DNA of 64,000 nt from Polaribacter aquimarinus (GCF_003129485.1 NZ_QFFG01000003.1:1-64000), one strand, 5' to 3'. Numbered from the stretch's first letter, positions 35,285 through 44,085 are shown. Notes: a model not told the origin generated them from the sequence alone. Translations and numbers: made by a program.

Positions 35285-36448
35285 CTACTTCAAGTTATGT
35301 AAAATAAAATCTACGGTTTTGTTGGTGTTTTTATTTATAGCATAAGAATCTGTGACATGCTTCGCATGAATAGCGTGGTTGTGAGCAATCATATACTTAA
35401 TATCTTCTACAAACTCAATAGATACTTTACCCGTTAACAGCAAACTTAAATCTTTACCTTCTTGATGATAATCGTAAATCTTTTTTAATCCGGTTAAATA
35501 CAAGTAATCTTTGGTAAAACCTCCTCCTCTATGTGCACGAACTGAAATATAAAAAGCTTCTTCTCTATCTAAATCGTAACCGTTATGTAACATTCTAAAT
35601 GTTCTTGAAAACGAATATCCTTTGGCTAAACTATCAACTGCTAAAACTCTGTATGCCAATTCCTTTAAACGCTTAATGGTTAAATTACCTGACATATATT
35701 CACTAAATACAGCTAACCCCTCTTGTGTTTCTTCATTATTAGGGAAACCATGAGAAAATATCTTTAAAGGATGTAACATTCCGTTCATGGTAGTTACCAT
35801 ATGTACGCCAATTTCATGATTAGTTAAAATGTTGATTTCATTATCAGAAAACGTATGATTCTCATTCAATACCAAAGCTTGAATGCTATTGGAAACCATA
35901 GCTATAGCCCCCATAGCTGTAGCATTTTTTATGCTGTAACTAAAATCGTAATTTTTAGAATATTCTCTAAAAAAATGATGTGATTCTGTGGCCGTATATT
36001 TTGGTTGAAATATTTCTGATTTTGCATCTTCACTCTCAAAATGCAATATAAATTTTGCGTTTTCTACATCTTGTTCTGTCGGAGTTCCAAAAGAACGTAA
36101 ACTATTGTAATAAAAACGTTTACCCTTACCAATGGTTTCTATACATTGAATCAAACCCGAATAAAAATAAATAATATCTTCATAAAAATCTCGCAAACGC
36201 TCATCTTCGATATCATCAATTTTTAAGGCAAAAAACTCTTTATGCAAAGAAAATTTATCAAAATCTCTTTTTGGGTAAGTAAACTTCGGGTCTGTTAAAT
36301 ATTTAGAATTAAAAAAGATTTCTTTTTCCGATTCTATATTATTTGGATTCACATAATTGAGCATCTCTATCTTCTTGACCAATGCATCAATTTTTTGATC
36401 AATCTCAAATAATTTTTGATTTTTTACAGAAACGCTATCCTTCATCAT
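35285..36448 (-). CDS. DUF1704 / QEGLA-motif metallopeptidase-like protein
   Basis: This 387-residue protein belongs to the family usually named flavohaemoglobin expression-modulating QEGLA motif protein. The diagnostic pieces are NHEIGVHMVTTMNG (an H-E-x-x-x-H zinc-binding motif, about 209-222) and ETQEGLAVFSEYMSG (about 240-254), together a gluzincin-type active site as in tyrosine carboxypeptidases. It has no signal peptide, so it is cytoplasmic. It is the last of a minus-strand run with an N-formylglutamate amidohydrolase, a TerB-like protein, a sulfurtransferase and an ATP-grasp ligase. The stop codon touches the GCTAAC box of the repeat region. Confidence 0.88.
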   Translation of the reverse strand: MMKDSVSVKNQKLFEIDQKIDALVKKIEMLNYVNPNNIESEKEIFFNSKYLTDPKFTYPKRDFDKFSLHKEFFALKIDDIEDERLRDFYEDIIYFYSGLIQCIETIGKGKRFYYNSLRSFGTPTEQDVENAKFILHFESEDAKSEIFQPKYTATESHHFFREYSKNYDFSYSIKNATAMGAIAMVSNSIQALVLNENHTFSDNEINILTNHEIGVHMVTTMNGMLHPLKIFSHGFPNNEETQEGLAVFSEYMSGNLTIKRLKELAYRVLAVDSLAKGYSFSRTFRMLHNGYDLDREEAFYISVRAHRGGGFTKDYLYLTGLKKIYDYHQEGKDLSLLLTGKVSIEFVEDIKYMIAHNHAIHAKHVTDSYAINKNTNKTVDFILHNLK

Positions 36449-36474
36449 TCAATATTCTATTAAGAACTGCAAAA

Positions 36475-37305
36475 TTACAATTTATGCGCTTTATAAAAAT
36501 CATCTGCGTGAGTTTTTAACGCTGTTCTTAAATATTTTTCAACAGCCACTACTACTTCTGGATACATTATTTGCGATAATTCATCACAATAAACTTTTGC
36601 AATTTCTGTTGCTAACACTAATGTATTATTAAAGTTTTGAGTGATGTATTTTAAGAAATATCCATTTCCTTGAAAAGTATCGTTGATTAGTGAAGTCGAT
36701 TTAATATTGTTTGGTAGTTTCATTTTTCCTAGTGTGGTACTCCATGAAGCTACTTCGTTTCCAAACCTTTTATTATCAATATTAGAAGTCCCTAAATTCC
36801 ATGTAGGTACTTCTCTTGTCCAACGTTTCCAATTGTAAGAATGCATATCGTAAACAATACAGACACCAAACTTTTCTTCTAATTTAGAAATTAATGTATG
36901 AACAACTTTGTAAAAATTAGCGTGTTTTTCTAAACTTTTTACATGCATTTCTTTAGGCAAAGGGTTTTTCCATAATTGCTTTCCCCAAGCATCTTCATAA
37001 ATTGCCGTTTGGGGAGCCCTGTTTAAATCGTATTCAAAACGCGAATCGCAACCAGCAATTACAATTGGATGACTTTTTACCATTTCTTTGGTCTCAGGGT
37101 CTTCTTCAAACCAACGTTCGTATTCTGTATGCATGCAATTGTTCCACAATTCTTTTCGAAACTGATGTCCGTCGTGTACAGCACCACAAGCATAATGCAC
37201 GTACTCATCAATTTTAATTGTAAAAGAATAATCTTTAGAAACAGCTTCAAACGTTTCTTCGTTTTCTATTTTCAGAATAATTTTTTCAACAGATAACCTT
37301 TGCAT
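36475..37305 (-). CDS. N-formylglutamate amidohydrolase family protein
   Basis: This 276-residue hydrolase of the HutG/FGase family is zinc-dependent and related to carboxypeptidase-like folds. Motif pieces are CGAVHDGHQFRKELW (about 40-54), GCDSRFEYDLNRAP (about 84-97), VYDMHSYNWKRW with metal-binding His (about 150-161), and a late Glu in LVLATEIAKVY. In histidine breakdown such enzymes remove formyl groups. There are no hut genes here, so the role is more likely tied to its DUF1704 and ATP-grasp neighbours. It is 26 bases from the QEGLA gene. Confidence 0.86.
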   Translation of the reverse strand: MQRLSVEKIILKIENEETFEAVSKDYSFTIKIDEYVHYACGAVHDGHQFRKELWNNCMHTEYERWFEEDPETKEMVKSHPIVIAGCDSRFEYDLNRAPQTAIYEDAWGKQLWKNPLPKEMHVKSLEKHANFYKVVHTLISKLEEKFGVCIVYDMHSYNWKRWTREVPTWNLGTSNIDNKRFGNEVASWSTTLGKMKLPNNIKSTSLINDTFQGNGYFLKYITQNFNNTLVLATEIAKVYCDELSQIMYPEVVVAVEKYLRTALKTHADDFYKAHKL

Positions 37306-37307
37306 GC

Positions 37308-37634
37308 CTAACCAATTATTTTCTTTAATATACCGTACACTTTTTTCTCAATAATATCTACAGAACCATCCGCAAAAAATACATTTTTAACTTCTCTTAA
37401 AAGTACTTCTTTTTCGTTTTGATTAAATTTATTTTCTGATAAATACTGTTGAATTTTATTTAAATTCTCCTCGTCTGAATCTACCACTACTTCTGTGTGA
37501 ATTCTATGAAATGTTTTTTCATCTATTAAAGATAATATATAATGCTCTTCTTCTTTAGTTTCAAAATGATTACAATGTGCTGCATACAATAATACATATG
37601 CTAAAAACTCTTTTTTTGTCCAATTTAAACTCAT
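37308..37634 (-). CDS. TerB-like small protein
   Basis: This is a 108-residue all-helical acidic protein starting at the ATG at 37634 (MSLNWTKKEF). A frame extending upstream to 37682 would overlap the sulfurtransferase gene and is not favoured. The end, VFFADGSVDIIEKKVYGILKKIIG without the last few residues, contains the ADG-x-V-D-x-x-E pattern of TerB-like tellurite-resistance domains, which bind metal in some proteins. It sits 2 bases each side from the sulfurtransferase and amidohydrolase genes, which means tight co-expression. Function unknown. Confidence 0.75.
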   Translation of the reverse strand: MSLNWTKKEFLAYVLLYAAHCNHFETKEEEHYILSLIDEKTFHRIHTEVVVDSDEENLNKIQQYLSENKFNQNEKEVLLREVKNVFFADGSVDIIEKKVYGILKKIIG

Positions 37635-37636
37635 AA

Positions 37637-38479
37637 TTACAATGCTATTGGTAAATTGTTTGTACTTCCCCATTCCGTCCAAGAACCATCATAAACTGCA
37701 TAGTTTTTTAACCCTGCAATTTCTGCAGCTAAAGCCAAAACTGATGCGGTAATTCCTGTTCCACAAGAAAATATTAATTCTTCTTTTTTTAGTATTATTT
37801 GATTAAAAATAGATTTTAATTCTTCTTTTGATAATAATAATCCGTCTTTTTGAATTTCGGAATATGGCAAACTCACAGAATTGGGTATGTGACCACTTTT
37901 TACGCCTTTTCTTGGTTCTGTTGCTGATCCGTAAAAACGCCCTTTTGAACGTGCATCTGCAATTATAATATTATCATTATGTATAGCTTCTATTACGTCT
38001 GAAGTAAACTTTACTTTTTTAGGATGATATCTTGCTATAAAATTTCCTTTCTTTAGTTGATGTTTTCTAGGTTTTTCAATCGGATAATTGTTCTCTTTCC
38101 ATTTTGGTAACCCACCATCCAAAACAGCAATGTTATCAAATCCCATTAGTTTGAAATTCCACCAAACTCTAGGTGAAGAGTACATCCCTAAATCATCGTA
38201 ACAAATAATACAGCTATCCTTATTTACACCTAAGTTTTGCGCTTTTTTTTCAAAAACATTTGGAGGCAAAACAGTGTTTGGAAATTCAGCAGATATATCA
38301 GAAAATACATTTTTAATATCAAAAAATACAGCACCTTTAATACATTGTTTATTTTTTATAACTGAATGACTTTTATTGGCAGTAACTTTTGAAATAGTGC
38401 AATCTAATAGGATTAAATTATTATCATTTAAATGCGTATATAACCAATCAACAGAAACCAATGAACTTTTTAACACCAT
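37637..38479 (-). CDS. Two-domain rhodanese sulfurtransferase (3-mercaptopyruvate type)
   Basis: This 280-residue protein has two rhodanese domains (about 1-130 inactive, 150-280 active). The active-site loop reads FSCGTGITASVLAL, with Cys near residue 237; the CG-x-G-x-TA loop favours 3-mercaptopyruvate over thiosulphate. The substrate region GSATEPRKGVKSGHIPNSV matches the family. It transfers sulphur from mercaptopyruvate to cyanide or thiols. The gene is second in the run after the ATP-grasp ligase. Confidence 0.9.
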   Translation of the reverse strand: MVLKSSLVSVDWLYTHLNDNNLILLDCTISKVTANKSHSVIKNKQCIKGAVFFDIKNVFSDISAEFPNTVLPPNVFEKKAQNLGVNKDSCIICYDDLGMYSSPRVWWNFKLMGFDNIAVLDGGLPKWKENNYPIEKPRKHQLKKGNFIARYHPKKVKFTSDVIEAIHNDNIIIADARSKGRFYGSATEPRKGVKSGHIPNSVSLPYSEIQKDGLLLSKEELKSIFNQIILKKEELIFSCGTGITASVLALAAEIAGLKNYAVYDGSWTEWGSTNNLPIAL

Positions 38480-38498
38480 AGATATATATTAAAAAAGT

Positions 38499-39533
38499 TT
38501 AAGCTTCATCGACTAATTTTTTCAACGTAGATTTTCTTCTAAATGCAGCATCACGTTCTAAAACCTTGCTTTCAATAAAGTTGATTACTTTTTCTTGAAT
38601 TCTAGTTTTATATACTTTATTCATATAAGTGATTCCTCCGGGAGACATTACATTAACTTCTACTAATTTTCCTCCAATTACATCAATTCCAACAAAATAA
38701 AGCCCGTCTTTTACCAACTTCGGACCAATTTTAGTGCATAAAAGCTTTTCTTCTTTAGACAGTTTATGTTTTGCTATTGTACCTCCCGCAGAAATATTAG
38801 AGCGATGATCTTTTTCTCCAGGAATTCTTTTCATTGCTCCGATTGGCACACCGTTTAAAATTAATATTCTCACATCTCCTTTATCTGCTCCCTCAATATA
38901 TTCTTGTAGAATTACATAATCTGATCCGCCATCACTTTTAGAAATATAAAAATCTAACAAAGAATTGATATTTCCCATGGCTGATTTTTCAATCAAAATA
39001 ACCCCAGAACCCCCAAAACCGTTTAATGGTTTTAAAATCATTTTATCTGAAGAAGACTCTTCAATCATTCTAATTAAATAATCTTTATTTTTTGAAACAT
39101 GAGTAACCGGAATAATCTCGTTATTTGGATCTTCAAAAACTGCTGTATATAATTTATTATTTGCTTCACGCATTCCTTGAACAGAATTTACAATAAAAAC
39201 ATCATCTTTAACCGAGTCTAAAAAATTTAACATCAACGGATCTAAAGGTGGTTCTGCACGCATAAAAATTACATCGAAACCAGCTAAAGGTAGCATTTCT
39301 CCACGTGTAGTGGTTTTATTATAAAAAGTTTTAATGTTACTTGGAGTTTTTTCTAATCTATTTAAAATGGTACAAAATGCATTGGTAACACTATTTCTAA
39401 TGGTCAAGTTTGAAGGTGTACAAATAGCAACACCATGGCCACGTTTAGAACACTCGTGAATTAGTGTTAATGAGGTATCATTTTCAGGTGATTTTATACT
39501 TTCCCAAGGATACATTAAAAAGCAAATATTCAT
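38499..39533 (-). CDS. Glutathione-synthetase-like ATP-grasp ligase
   Basis: This is a 344-residue ligase of the GshB/RimK type. The N-terminal pre-ATP-grasp part (MNICFLMYPWESIKSPENDT, about 1-110) resembles prokaryotic glutathione synthetase. The ATP-grasp core follows with MILKPLNGFGGSGVILIE (glycine-rich loop, about 159-176), VILQEYIEGADKGDVRILIL (about 207-226) and VNVMSPGGITYMNKVY with metal-binding Asn (about 293-308). It joins a carboxylate and an amine using ATP. No GshA is present, so the product need not be glutathione. It heads the five-gene minus-strand run. Confidence 0.88.
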   Translation of the reverse strand: MNICFLMYPWESIKSPENDTSLTLIHECSKRGHGVAICTPSNLTIRNSVTNAFCTILNRLEKTPSNIKTFYNKTTTRGEMLPLAGFDVIFMRAEPPLDPLMLNFLDSVKDDVFIVNSVQGMREANNKLYTAVFEDPNNEIIPVTHVSKNKDYLIRMIEESSSDKMILKPLNGFGGSGVILIEKSAMGNINSLLDFYISKSDGGSDYVILQEYIEGADKGDVRILILNGVPIGAMKRIPGEKDHRSNISAGGTIAKHKLSKEEKLLCTKIGPKLVKDGLYFVGIDVIGGKLVEVNVMSPGGITYMNKVYKTRIQEKVINFIESKVLERDAAFRRKSTLKKLVDEA

Positions 39534-39565
39534 AGTTATATATTAAGTTTGTTAGAAAATAAAAA

Positions 39566-39591
39566 ACATCAATAATAAAAATTACTGATGT
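39566..39591 (-). terminator. Terminator after the symporter gene
   Basis: On the minus strand, ACATCAGTAAT pairs with ATTATTGATGT (one G-U pair) and is followed by TTTTTTATTTT. It separates the symporter from the ATP-grasp operon. Confidence 0.75.
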
Positions 39592-39618
39592 CTAAAAATA
39601 CTATTTTTTATTGATATT

Positions 39619-40944
39619 TTATTTTACTTCATTATAATTATCGTCCCACTCTTTTGGATTAGGTTCACCTAGCTTTCCAACAGATTTTGCAACTAAAGAT
39701 GCAACAGTAGCATCACCAGTAACATTAATTACTGTTCTACACATATCTAAAGGTCTATCAACTGCAAAAATTAAGGCCAATCCTATAGCTAATTTATCTG
39801 CTGGAAATCCTACAGATTCTAATACTATAACTAACATCACCATACCAGCTCCAGGAACAGCAGCCGAACCAATAGACGCTAAAAGTGCTGTTAAAATAAT
39901 AGTTAATTGGTTGGCAAAGGTTAAGTCGAAACCTAATGCTTGAGCTATAAAAACGGCTGCTACTGCCTGATATAAAGACGTTCCGTCCATATTAATAGTA
40001 GCTCCAACCGGTAGCACAAAACTCGATACTTCTTTATCTACACCAATATGCTCTTCTACTCTTTCCATTGTAACTGGTAAGGTTGCTGCACTAGAACTTG
40101 TAGAGAATGCTAATAATTGAGCTGGACTTAATTGTTTTAAAAACCAAAGTGGATTTTTTTTAGTAAAAACACTAACTAAAATCATATAGAAAATAACCAT
40201 AATTAGTAAACCACCAACAACGGTAAATGCATATTTCAATAATGCTAACAATAAGTCTGGGTCATTCGAAGAAACCACTACATTGGCTAACAATGCAAAA
40301 ACTGCATAAGGCGCAAAAAGCATAATTAAATCTACCATTTTTAAGACAACTTCATTTAAAGAGTCAAAAAAATCTTTTAAAGGTTTCGCTCTTTTTTCAC
40401 CAATTAACAACATAGATATTCCTAAAAAAATAGTAAAGAAAATAACTTGTAACATGGCTTTATTATTACTCATAGCTTTCATTGCATTATCTGGAACCAT
40501 ATCTACTAAAAACTGTAAGGGACCACTATTTTTTTGGTTTGTAGCTTCTTGAATTTTAGATTGTACACTAGAGCTATTTGCATAAGTTTCTGTAAGTTTT
40601 GTGATGGTCTCTTCTGATATACCTTCTCCAGGTTGAGCAATATTTACCAAAAACAAACCAATAGTAATTGCAACAACAGTAGTTCCAATATAAATACCAA
40701 TAGTTCTTAATCCTATATTTTTAAATTTTGAAATATCTTTTAAATCAGAAATTCCTTTTACCAAAGAGGCTATTATTAAAGGAACTGCAATTAACTTTAA
40801 TAACTTCACAAAAATATTTCCAAAAGGATTAATCCAGTTTCCAACAAATTTGGCTCCACCATCTACCGAAGTCATCCATAACCCAAAAAAGATTCCCACA
40901 ATCATTCCTATTAAAATTTTCCAGTGAAGTGCTAATTTTTTCAT
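39619..40944 (-). CDS. Dicarboxylate/amino acid:cation symporter (DAACS, GltP-like)
   Basis: This 441-residue inner-membrane transporter takes up glutamate, aspartate or C4-dicarboxylates with Na+ or H+. It has eight main helices plus two re-entrant loops. The signature features are the serine-rich hairpin STSSSAATLPVTMERVEEH (about 276-294), NMDGTSLYQAVAAVFIAQ (about 312-329) and the substrate region DRPLDMCRTVINVTGDA (about 393-409). The Arg in DMCRT is typical of acidic amino-acid carriers. It is a single gene with its own terminator. Confidence 0.93.
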   Translation of the reverse strand: MKKLALHWKILIGMIVGIFFGLWMTSVDGGAKFVGNWINPFGNIFVKLLKLIAVPLIIASLVKGISDLKDISKFKNIGLRTIGIYIGTTVVAITIGLFLVNIAQPGEGISEETITKLTETYANSSSVQSKIQEATNQKNSGPLQFLVDMVPDNAMKAMSNNKAMLQVIFFTIFLGISMLLIGEKRAKPLKDFFDSLNEVVLKMVDLIMLFAPYAVFALLANVVVSSNDPDLLLALLKYAFTVVGGLLIMVIFYMILVSVFTKKNPLWFLKQLSPAQLLAFSTSSSAATLPVTMERVEEHIGVDKEVSSFVLPVGATINMDGTSLYQAVAAVFIAQALGFDLTFANQLTIILTALLASIGSAAVPGAGMVMLVIVLESVGFPADKLAIGLALIFAVDRPLDMCRTVINVTGDATVASLVAKSVGKLGEPNPKEWDDNYNEVK

Positions 40945-41065
40945 CGATTTATCTAAAAGTTATAATGTTGAAAGGTAAAAAAAATATTTAATAAGGCATG
41001 TGACTTTATTTGTATATTGTGTCATATTTTTAGAAAAAACATTTATTAATTATTAAAAACATAAA

Positions 41066-41704
41066 ATGGCAGGAATTTTAGACTTATTAAATAGTGATTT
41101 AGGAAAACAAATTATATCTGGTGTTGCAGGCTCTACTGGGAATGACTCTAATAAAACAAGTAGTGTTTTAACTATGGCTTTACCCGTACTAATGAAAGCA
41201 ATGGAAAGAAATGCGTCTTCTCCTGAAGGAGCACAAGGATTAATGGGGGCTTTAGATAAAAAACACGACGGAAGTATTTTAGATAATTTAGGTGATTTAT
41301 TTGGTGGTGGAGTAAATGATGATGTTGTTAATGACGGAAGCAAAATTTTAGGTCATGTTTTAGGGAACAAACAAAGTGGAGTTGAACAAGTTATAGGTCA
41401 AAAATCTGGATTAGATACTGGTTCAGTTGGAAATATCTTAAAAGTAGCTGCACCTATTTTAATGGGAGTTTTAGGAAAACAAAAACGCCAACAGAATCTA
41501 AGTAATTCTGGAGATATATCAGGTTTACTTGGGGGGCTTTTAGGTGGAAATGAAGCTAAAAATGAGCAAAATTTCTTAGAGCAAATCTTAGATGCAGATG
41601 GTGATGGGAGTGTTGTTGATGATGTAGCAGGAATGCTTTTAGGTGGGAGCAATAAAAAATCAGGCGGACTTGGTGGTTTATTAGGCGGACTTTTCGGAAA
41701 GTAA
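41066..41704 (+). CDS. DUF937 family protein
   Basis: This 212-residue protein starts MAGILDLLNSDLGKQIISGV, the usual DUF937 beginning. It contains helical repeats and several glycine-rich stretches (ISGLLGGLLGGNE at about 150, GGLGGLLGGLFGK at the end). Near residue 172 it has DADGDGSVVDDV, a good EF-hand/dockerin-like calcium loop. There is no signal peptide, so it appears cytoplasmic. Related proteins (YidB) are implicated in replication-linked or stress phenotypes, but the biochemistry is unknown. A clear terminator follows. Confidence 0.85.
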   Translation: MAGILDLLNSDLGKQIISGVAGSTGNDSNKTSSVLTMALPVLMKAMERNASSPEGAQGLMGALDKKHDGSILDNLGDLFGGGVNDDVVNDGSKILGHVLGNKQSGVEQVIGQKSGLDTGSVGNILKVAAPILMGVLGKQKRQQNLSNSGDISGLLGGLLGGNEAKNEQNFLEQILDADGDGSVVDDVAGMLLGGSNKKSGGLGGLLGGLFGK

Positions 41705-41725
41705 AATTTCTATTATGTTATATAT

Positions 41726-41756
41726 AAAAAGCTCAAACAAATGTTTGAGCTTTTTT
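41726..41756. terminator. Bidirectional terminator
   Basis: Perfect 14-bp arms AAAAAGCTCAAACA and TGTTTGAGCTTTTT flank a 2-base centre. It lies between the convergent DUF937 gene and bshA. Confidence 0.9.
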
Positions 41757-41757
41757 A

Positions 41758-42891
41758 TTATACTTCAGTTTTGTAGCAAGATTTGTAAACATCTTCATAA
41801 ACAGGTAAGATGTTTTCTAAAGAAAAACGTTTTGTATGTTTTCTTGCGTTTTCTTTAAAAGTGTCTAAAGTTATATCATCTTTTAAAATAGAAATTGCAT
41901 TTTTTGCCATATCATCTACATCTCCTAGACTACTTAAATATCCTGTTACTCCGTTAATGTTTACTTCAGGCAAACCACCGGTATTGGTAGAAATTACTGC
42001 CGATTTTGCTGCCATGGCTTCTAAGGCTGCTAATCCAAAACTTTCTGTCTGTGAGGGTAATAAAAAAATATCTGTGTAGCAAAGTATTTTAGATACCTCT
42101 GAACTGTTTCCTAAAAACAATACCCGATCAGAAATTTTATATTCCGCGACTAATTTTTCTGCTTTTAACCTATCAGGCCCCTCACCTATTAATAATAGTT
42201 TGGAAGGAATTTCTTTTTGCACTCGATAAAACACCTCTACAACGTCTGCTACTCTTTTTACAGGTCTGAAATTACTTATATGTGTAAAAATTCTTTCCTC
42301 TGGTTTAGCTACGGCATTTCTTTTGCACTTTTGCTGATGCGCTTTATCATATTTATCTGTATCAATAAAATTATAAATTACTTGAATATCTTTTTTGATA
42401 TTAAAAAGCTTATTGGTGGTTTGCTTTAAATCATTTGAAACCGCTGTTACAACATCAGAATTATTAATACTAAATTCTACTGCAGTTTTATAGGTGGGAT
42501 GACTTCCAACTAAAGTTATATCTGTTCCATGTAAAGTAGTTACTACTTTTACAGCAATTCCTTTTTCTTTTAACATTTGTTTGGCCATAAAAGCTGCATA
42601 AGCATGCGGTATGGCATAATGTACATGCAAAAATTCTAAATGATACTTCTCTACAATTTCAACCATTTTACTTGATAAAGCCAACTCATAAGGCTGATAT
42701 TCAAATAAAGGGTACTCTTCTATATCTACTTGATGAAAATGTAAATGATGTGATAAAAAATCTAAACGAACGGGTAAATTATAAGTAATAAAATGAACTT
42801 CATGACCTTTGTCCGCCAGCGCCATTCCTAATTCTGTAGCTACTACTCCGCTTCCTCCAAAAGTTGGATAACACACAATTCCAATTTTCAT
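41758..42891 (-). CDS. bshA: N-acetyl-alpha-D-glucosaminyl L-malate synthase BshA
   Basis: This 377-residue GT4 glycosyltransferase catalyses the first step of bacillithiol synthesis, adding GlcNAc from UDP-GlcNAc to L-malate. The N-terminus MKIGIVCYPTFGGSGVVATE is diagnostic. Also present are HVHYAIPHAYAAFMAKQML, TTLHGTDITLVG, the donor site HISNFRPVKRV (about 196-206) and LPSQTESFGLAALEAMA with the E-x7-E pattern. The cell would therefore use bacillithiol as a low-molecular-weight thiol, as many Bacteroidota do. No bshB or bshC is in the window. Confidence 0.93.
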   Translation of the reverse strand: MKIGIVCYPTFGGSGVVATELGMALADKGHEVHFITYNLPVRLDFLSHHLHFHQVDIEEYPLFEYQPYELALSSKMVEIVEKYHLEFLHVHYAIPHAYAAFMAKQMLKEKGIAVKVVTTLHGTDITLVGSHPTYKTAVEFSINNSDVVTAVSNDLKQTTNKLFNIKKDIQVIYNFIDTDKYDKAHQQKCKRNAVAKPEERIFTHISNFRPVKRVADVVEVFYRVQKEIPSKLLLIGEGPDRLKAEKLVAEYKISDRVLFLGNSSEVSKILCYTDIFLLPSQTESFGLAALEAMAAKSAVISTNTGGLPEVNINGVTGYLSSLGDVDDMAKNAISILKDDITLDTFKENARKHTKRFSLENILPVYEDVYKSCYKTEV

Positions 42892-42973
42892 ATATAAAAA
42901 GATTGATTTTTTATTTAGTGGTAAATATAAAGGTATTCTTACAGTAAAATTCTAAATAAAAACATAAAAAAAA

Positions 42974-43041
42974 CGTCATCGCGAGAAAGAATGAGGCAAT
43001 AATCTATTTACAAAGATCGCTTCACTTCTTTCGCAATGACG
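42974..43041. repeat. Dispersed inverted repeat (CGTCAT...ATGACG type)
   Basis: CGTCATCGCGAGAAAG at the left pairs with CTTTCGCAATGACG at the right (one mismatch), with AAT/AGAT-type sequence between. Elements with CGTCATTGCGA ends are scattered in many Bacteroidota genomes. It lies between the transketolase gene and bshA and may act as a transcription end or a REP-like element. Confidence 0.7.
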
Positions 43042-43065
43042 CATTATACTAAAACTAGTTCAGTA

Positions 43066-43911
43066 TTAATAATCTCCTAAAGTTTCAGGGTTTTGAGCCA
43101 AGGCATTTTCTAACTGTTCATCATTAGGAGCCTTACCATGCCATGCATGAGTATGCATCATATAATCTACTCCATTACCCATTTCTGTATATAATAAAAT
43201 ACACACTGGTTTTCCTTTTCCTGTTAAAGCTTTTGCATCTGCTAAACCAGCTAAAATTGCTTCAATATCATTACCTTCTTTTACTTCCAATACATCCCAA
43301 CCAAAAGCTTCAAATTTATCTTTAATGCTTCCCATAGGTAAAACTTGGTCAGTAGAACCGTCAATTTGTTTTCCGTTTAAATCTACAGTTGCAATTAAAT
43401 TATCTACTTTTTTTGCAGATGCATACATAATCGCTTCCCAATTCTGACCTTCTTGCAACTCTCCATCACCATGTAAAGTGTAAACAATTTTATCATCTCC
43501 GTTTAATTTTTTAGCTTGAGCTACTCCTAAAGCTACCGACAAACCTTGTCCTAAAGAACCTGAAGCAATTCTTACTCCTGGTAAACCTTCATGGGTTGTT
43601 GGATGTCCTTGTAAACGAGAGTCTATTAATCTAAAAGTGGCTAATTCTTCTACTGGAAAAAATCCACTATGTGCCAAAACACTATAAAAAACAGGTGAAA
43701 TGTGTCCGTTGGAAAGAAAGAATACATCTTCATTTTCTCCATCCATAGTAAAGTTTGTTGAGTACTCCATTACTTCTTGATATAAACAAGTAATAAACTC
43801 AGCACATCCTAAAGATCCTCCTGGGTGACCAGAATTTACTTTATGTACCATTCTTAAAATATCTCTACGAACTTGTTGTGTAAAATCTTGTAATTGTTGT
43901 GTTGTTGGCAT
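43066..43911 (-). CDS. Transketolase, N-terminal (TPP-binding) subunit
   Basis: This 281-residue protein is the first half of transketolase, binding thiamine diphosphate. It starts MPTTQQLQDFTQQVRRDILR and shows VNSGHPGGSLGCAEF (about 25-39), LQGHPTTHEGLPGVRIASGS (about 94-113) and the TPP fold motif GDGELQEGQNWEAI with the closing DLNGKQ. Full transketolase is about 660 residues; the pyrimidine-binding half is missing, and no second-half gene lies next to it. In relatives the two halves are usually neighbours. Together they interconvert pentose phosphates. Confidence 0.93.
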   Translation of the reverse strand: MPTTQQLQDFTQQVRRDILRMVHKVNSGHPGGSLGCAEFITCLYQEVMEYSTNFTMDGENEDVFFLSNGHISPVFYSVLAHSGFFPVEELATFRLIDSRLQGHPTTHEGLPGVRIASGSLGQGLSVALGVAQAKKLNGDDKIVYTLHGDGELQEGQNWEAIMYASAKKVDNLIATVDLNGKQIDGSTDQVLPMGSIKDKFEAFGWDVLEVKEGNDIEAILAGLADAKALTGKGKPVCILLYTEMGNGVDYMMHTHAWHGKAPNDEQLENALAQNPETLGDY

Positions 43912-43931
43912 TGTAATTAATTTGTTGGTTA

Positions 43932-43939
43932 CAAAAATA
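43932..43939 (-). promoter_or_regulatory. -7 promoter motif, transketolase gene
   Basis: TATTTTTG on the minus strand fits TAnnTTTG, 21 bases before the start. Confidence 0.4.
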
Positions 43940-44085
43940 CAAAAGTGATTGTACTTGTTTTAATAATATTTATTTTTTATTTGAGATTTATTAACACATG
44001 TTTTAAAGAATGATAAAATGACCAAAATATTATTTGTAGAAGCAAATTCAAAGATTGCCTTGCTATATTCTTTATGACAAAGAAA

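Noticed and set aside
42974..43041. Insertion sequence or transposon end
   Set aside because: Only 68 bp long, with no transposase and no visible target duplication.
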